From NCBI RefSeq assembly GCF_051175385.1, contig NZ_CP195106.1, positions 7,254,001 to 7,318,000 on the forward strand: DNA of 64,000 nucleotides, given 5' to 3'. Below, piece by piece: positions 62,555 through 64,000 of this stretch; position 1 is the stretch's first letter, and each line of letters begins with the position of its first letter. Below the pieces are notes generated by a model. The model ran no database searches. It was not told the origin of the DNA and worked only from the letters and a program-made list of their open reading frames with translations. A program made the translations under genes and the position numbers. The DNA is from Tundrisphaera lichenicola. Lineage in GTDB: Bacteria; Planctomycetota; Planctomycetia; Isosphaerales; Isosphaeraceae.

Positions 62555-64000
62555 TCACTCCGCGTCGGGCTCGCCGTCGTGGTCCAGGTCGTCGATGTGG
62601 TCGCTGGCCTCGGCCCCTCCCACCCCGTCGTCGAGGATGTGGGTGGCGGGCGGGATCGCGGGGGCTTCGCCCTCGACGTCGGGCAGGTCTTCGGTGGCCT
62701 GCAGCAGCTCGGCCTCCGGGAGCTTGGCCAGCGAGCTGACCGCGTTCCCCTCCTCGACGCGGATCAGGCGGACGCCCTGGGTGTTCCGGCCGATCAGCCT
62801 CATGTCGGAGACGGCGGTCCGGATCAGGATGCCCCCGCTGGTGGTCAGCATGACCTCGTCGGCGTCGGTGACCTTGGCGATCGCCACCACCGGGCCGTTC
62901 CGGTCGGTCACCTTGATGTCGATCAGGCCCTTGCCGGCGCGGTTCTGAGATCGGTACTCGGTCAGGGCGGTCCGCTTGCCGAAGCCGTTGGCGCAGACGG
63001 TCAGGAGGCTCGCCGGGTCGTCGTCGCCGTTGGCCACGACCATCCCCACGACCTCGTCGTCGTCCTGGAGCTCGATCCCCTTGACGCCGAAGGCGGGCCG
63101 CCCCATCGAGCGGACCTTGGACTCGTCGAATCGGATCGACATGCCCTCTTTCGTCGACAGGATCACGTGATCATTGGCCTTGGTCCGGGCCACGCCGATC
63201 AGCTCATCCCCCTCGTCCAGCCCGAGGGCGATGATCCCCCGGCCCAGTGGGCGTTTGAAGGCCGTCAGGTTGGTCTTCTTGACCGTCCCCCGGCGGGTGA
63301 CCATGAACAGCGACTCGTCCTCGTTGAACTGGCGGACCGGGACCAGGCCGGTGATCTTCTCCCCCTCGGTCAGCTGGAGGAGGTTGACGATCGCCCGGCC
63401 GGACGAGGTCCGGGTCTGCTCGGGGATGTCGTAGACCTTGAGCCAGAGGACCTTGCCGTGGTCGGTGAAGAACAGGATGTAGTCGTGGGTCAGGGCCACG
63501 AACATGTGTTCGAGGAAGTCGTCCCCCTTGGTGTTGGTGGCCGAGATCCCCCGCCCTCCGCGATTCTGGGCGCGGTAGGTGCTGGGCGGGAGCCGCTTGA
63601 TGTAGCCGTCGTGGGTGACGGTCACCACCATGTACTCCTCGCGGATCAGGGCCTCCTTGTCGTAGTCGCCCAATTCCTCGGGGTCGATCACGCTCCGGCG
63701 GTCGTTGGCGTACTTCTGCTTGATCTCGCGGAGGTCGGTTCGGATCAGGTCGAGCACCAGCCGCTCGTCGGCCAGGATGCGCTCGTAGCTGTCGATATTC
63801 TGGCGGAGTCCGGTGTACTCGGCCACGAGCTTGTCGGCCTCCAGGCCGGTGAGCTGCTGGAGCCTCATGGCGAGGATCGCGTCCGCCTGCATCCGGGTCA
63901 GCCCCCCGGTCTCGCGAGCGTCGGGGTTGTTCAGGGCGCGTCGGAGGACCTCGGCGGAGACCTCCATCCCCATCAACCGGGCGCGGGCCTCCAGCGGGTT
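62555..64000 (-). CDS. gyrA: DNA gyrase subunit A (C-terminal part, cut by window edge)
   Basis: GyrA is the DNA-cleaving subunit of gyrase, which introduces negative supercoils. The frame is open to base 64000, so the N-terminal DNA-cleavage domain with its catalytic tyrosine lies outside. Visible parts are the end of the coiled coil (MRLQQLTGLEADKLVAEYTG, DLIRTDLREIKQKYANDRR) and the six-bladed C-terminal pinwheel. The GyrA box is AQNRGGRGI, a variant of QRRGGRG that still marks gyrase rather than topoisomerase IV. Later blades show TSSGRAIVNLLQL, KRPLGRGIIAL, MGRPAFGVKGI, QNRAGKGLIDI and IGRNTQGVRLI. The acidic tail (HIDDLDHDGEPDAE) is as in other gyrases. Confidence 0.96.
   Translation of the reverse strand, partial: NPLEARARLMGMEVSAEVLRRALNNPDARETGGLTRMQADAILAMRLQQLTGLEADKLVAEYTGLRQNIDSYERILADERLVLDLIRTDLREIKQKYANDRRSVIDPEELGDYDKEALIREEYMVVTVTHDGYIKRLPPSTYRAQNRGGRGISATNTKGDDFLEHMFVALTHDYILFFTDHGKVLWLKVYDIPEQTRTSSGRAIVNLLQLTEGEKITGLVPVRQFNEDESLFMVTRRGTVKKTNLTAFKRPLGRGIIALGLDEGDELIGVARTKANDHVILSTKEGMSIRFDESKVRSMGRPAFGVKGIELQDDDEVVGMVVANGDDDPASLLTVCANGFGKRTALTEYRSQNRAGKGLIDIKVTDRNGPVVAIAKVTDADEVMLTTSGGILIRTAVSDMRLIGRNTQGVRLIRVEEGNAVSSLAKLPEAELLQATEDLPDVEGEAPAIPPATHILDDGVGGAEASDHIDDLDHDGEPDAE

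Overview
The window is high-GC chromosomal DNA from a planctomycete, most likely of the Isosphaeraceae (Paludisphaera/Singulisphaera/Tautonia-like). The assignment rests on gene families rather than rRNA, which is absent. Families typical of the phylum are a Pirellula/Verrucomicrobium-type membrane-bound dehydrogenase with HEAT and haem domains, a DUF1549/DUF1553 protein (PSCyt1/PSD1) with its DUF1501 partners, an ECF sigma factor overlapping a TPR-tailed Ser/Thr kinase, two long membrane-anchored ECF-type sigma factors, a multihaem c-type cytochrome with a PA14-like domain, and BlaI/M56 regulator-peptidase pairs. I saw no tRNA, rRNA, CRISPR array, integrase or transposase gene.

Layout. 1-8.3 kb: a secreted protein of unknown function (cut by the left edge), an SGNH hydrolase overlapping a giant dehydrogenase/cytochrome protein, exported MsrA, and a membrane-anchored tyrosine phosphatase. 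8.3-13.7 kb: a pentahaem cytochrome, a DUF559 endonuclease-like gene bracketed by palindromic repeats, and a DUF6797-type beta-propeller protein. 14-18.5 kb: a sigma factor, Ser/Thr kinase and WD40 cluster. 18.6-22.7 kb: secreted or membrane proteins of unknown function and one frameshifted remnant. 22.7-29.2 kb: cysteine desulfurase, a BlaI/M56/HEAT-repeat cluster with a near-consensus promoter, and an acyltransferase-3 protein. 29.3-33 kb: small secreted proteins, a DUF1579 protein, and a serine protease fused to a degenerate endonuclease/exonuclease/phosphatase-like domain. 33.3-40 kb: a DUF1549/DUF1553 gene and two DUF1501 genes, interrupted by a lower-GC two-gene cassette whose second gene has an HEPN-type RNxxxH motif. 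40-46.4 kb: a BlaI regulator with a visible operator, a 1515-residue M56 fusion protein, and an orphan beta-class DNA methyltransferase. 46.4-50.6 kb: hypothetical, GT87-like, TPR and zinc-ribbon genes. 50.6-62.5 kb: two sigma factors with extracytoplasmic tails, deoxyhexose genes (GDP-sugar reductase, rhamnulokinase), a repeat-bracketed metalloprotease beside an FG-GAP pseudogene, LarE, DinB and a solitary nucleotidyltransferase. 62.5 kb to the right edge: the C-terminal half of gyrA.

Recurring themes are envelope-located oxidation of organic matter (dehydrogenase, cytochromes, DUF1501 proteins), many small envelope-sensing modules, and an unusually rich population of intergenic repeats. At least three repeat families recur: CCCTCACCCC-type palindromes, TGTAGGG-type palindromes found only between convergent genes, and GAACCCAAC-type arrays. 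The strongest candidates for something undescribed are the HEPN-containing cassette at 36.0-37.2 kb, the protease fusion at 30.7-32.6 kb, and the DUF559 gene bracketed by repeats at 10.5-11.2 kb.
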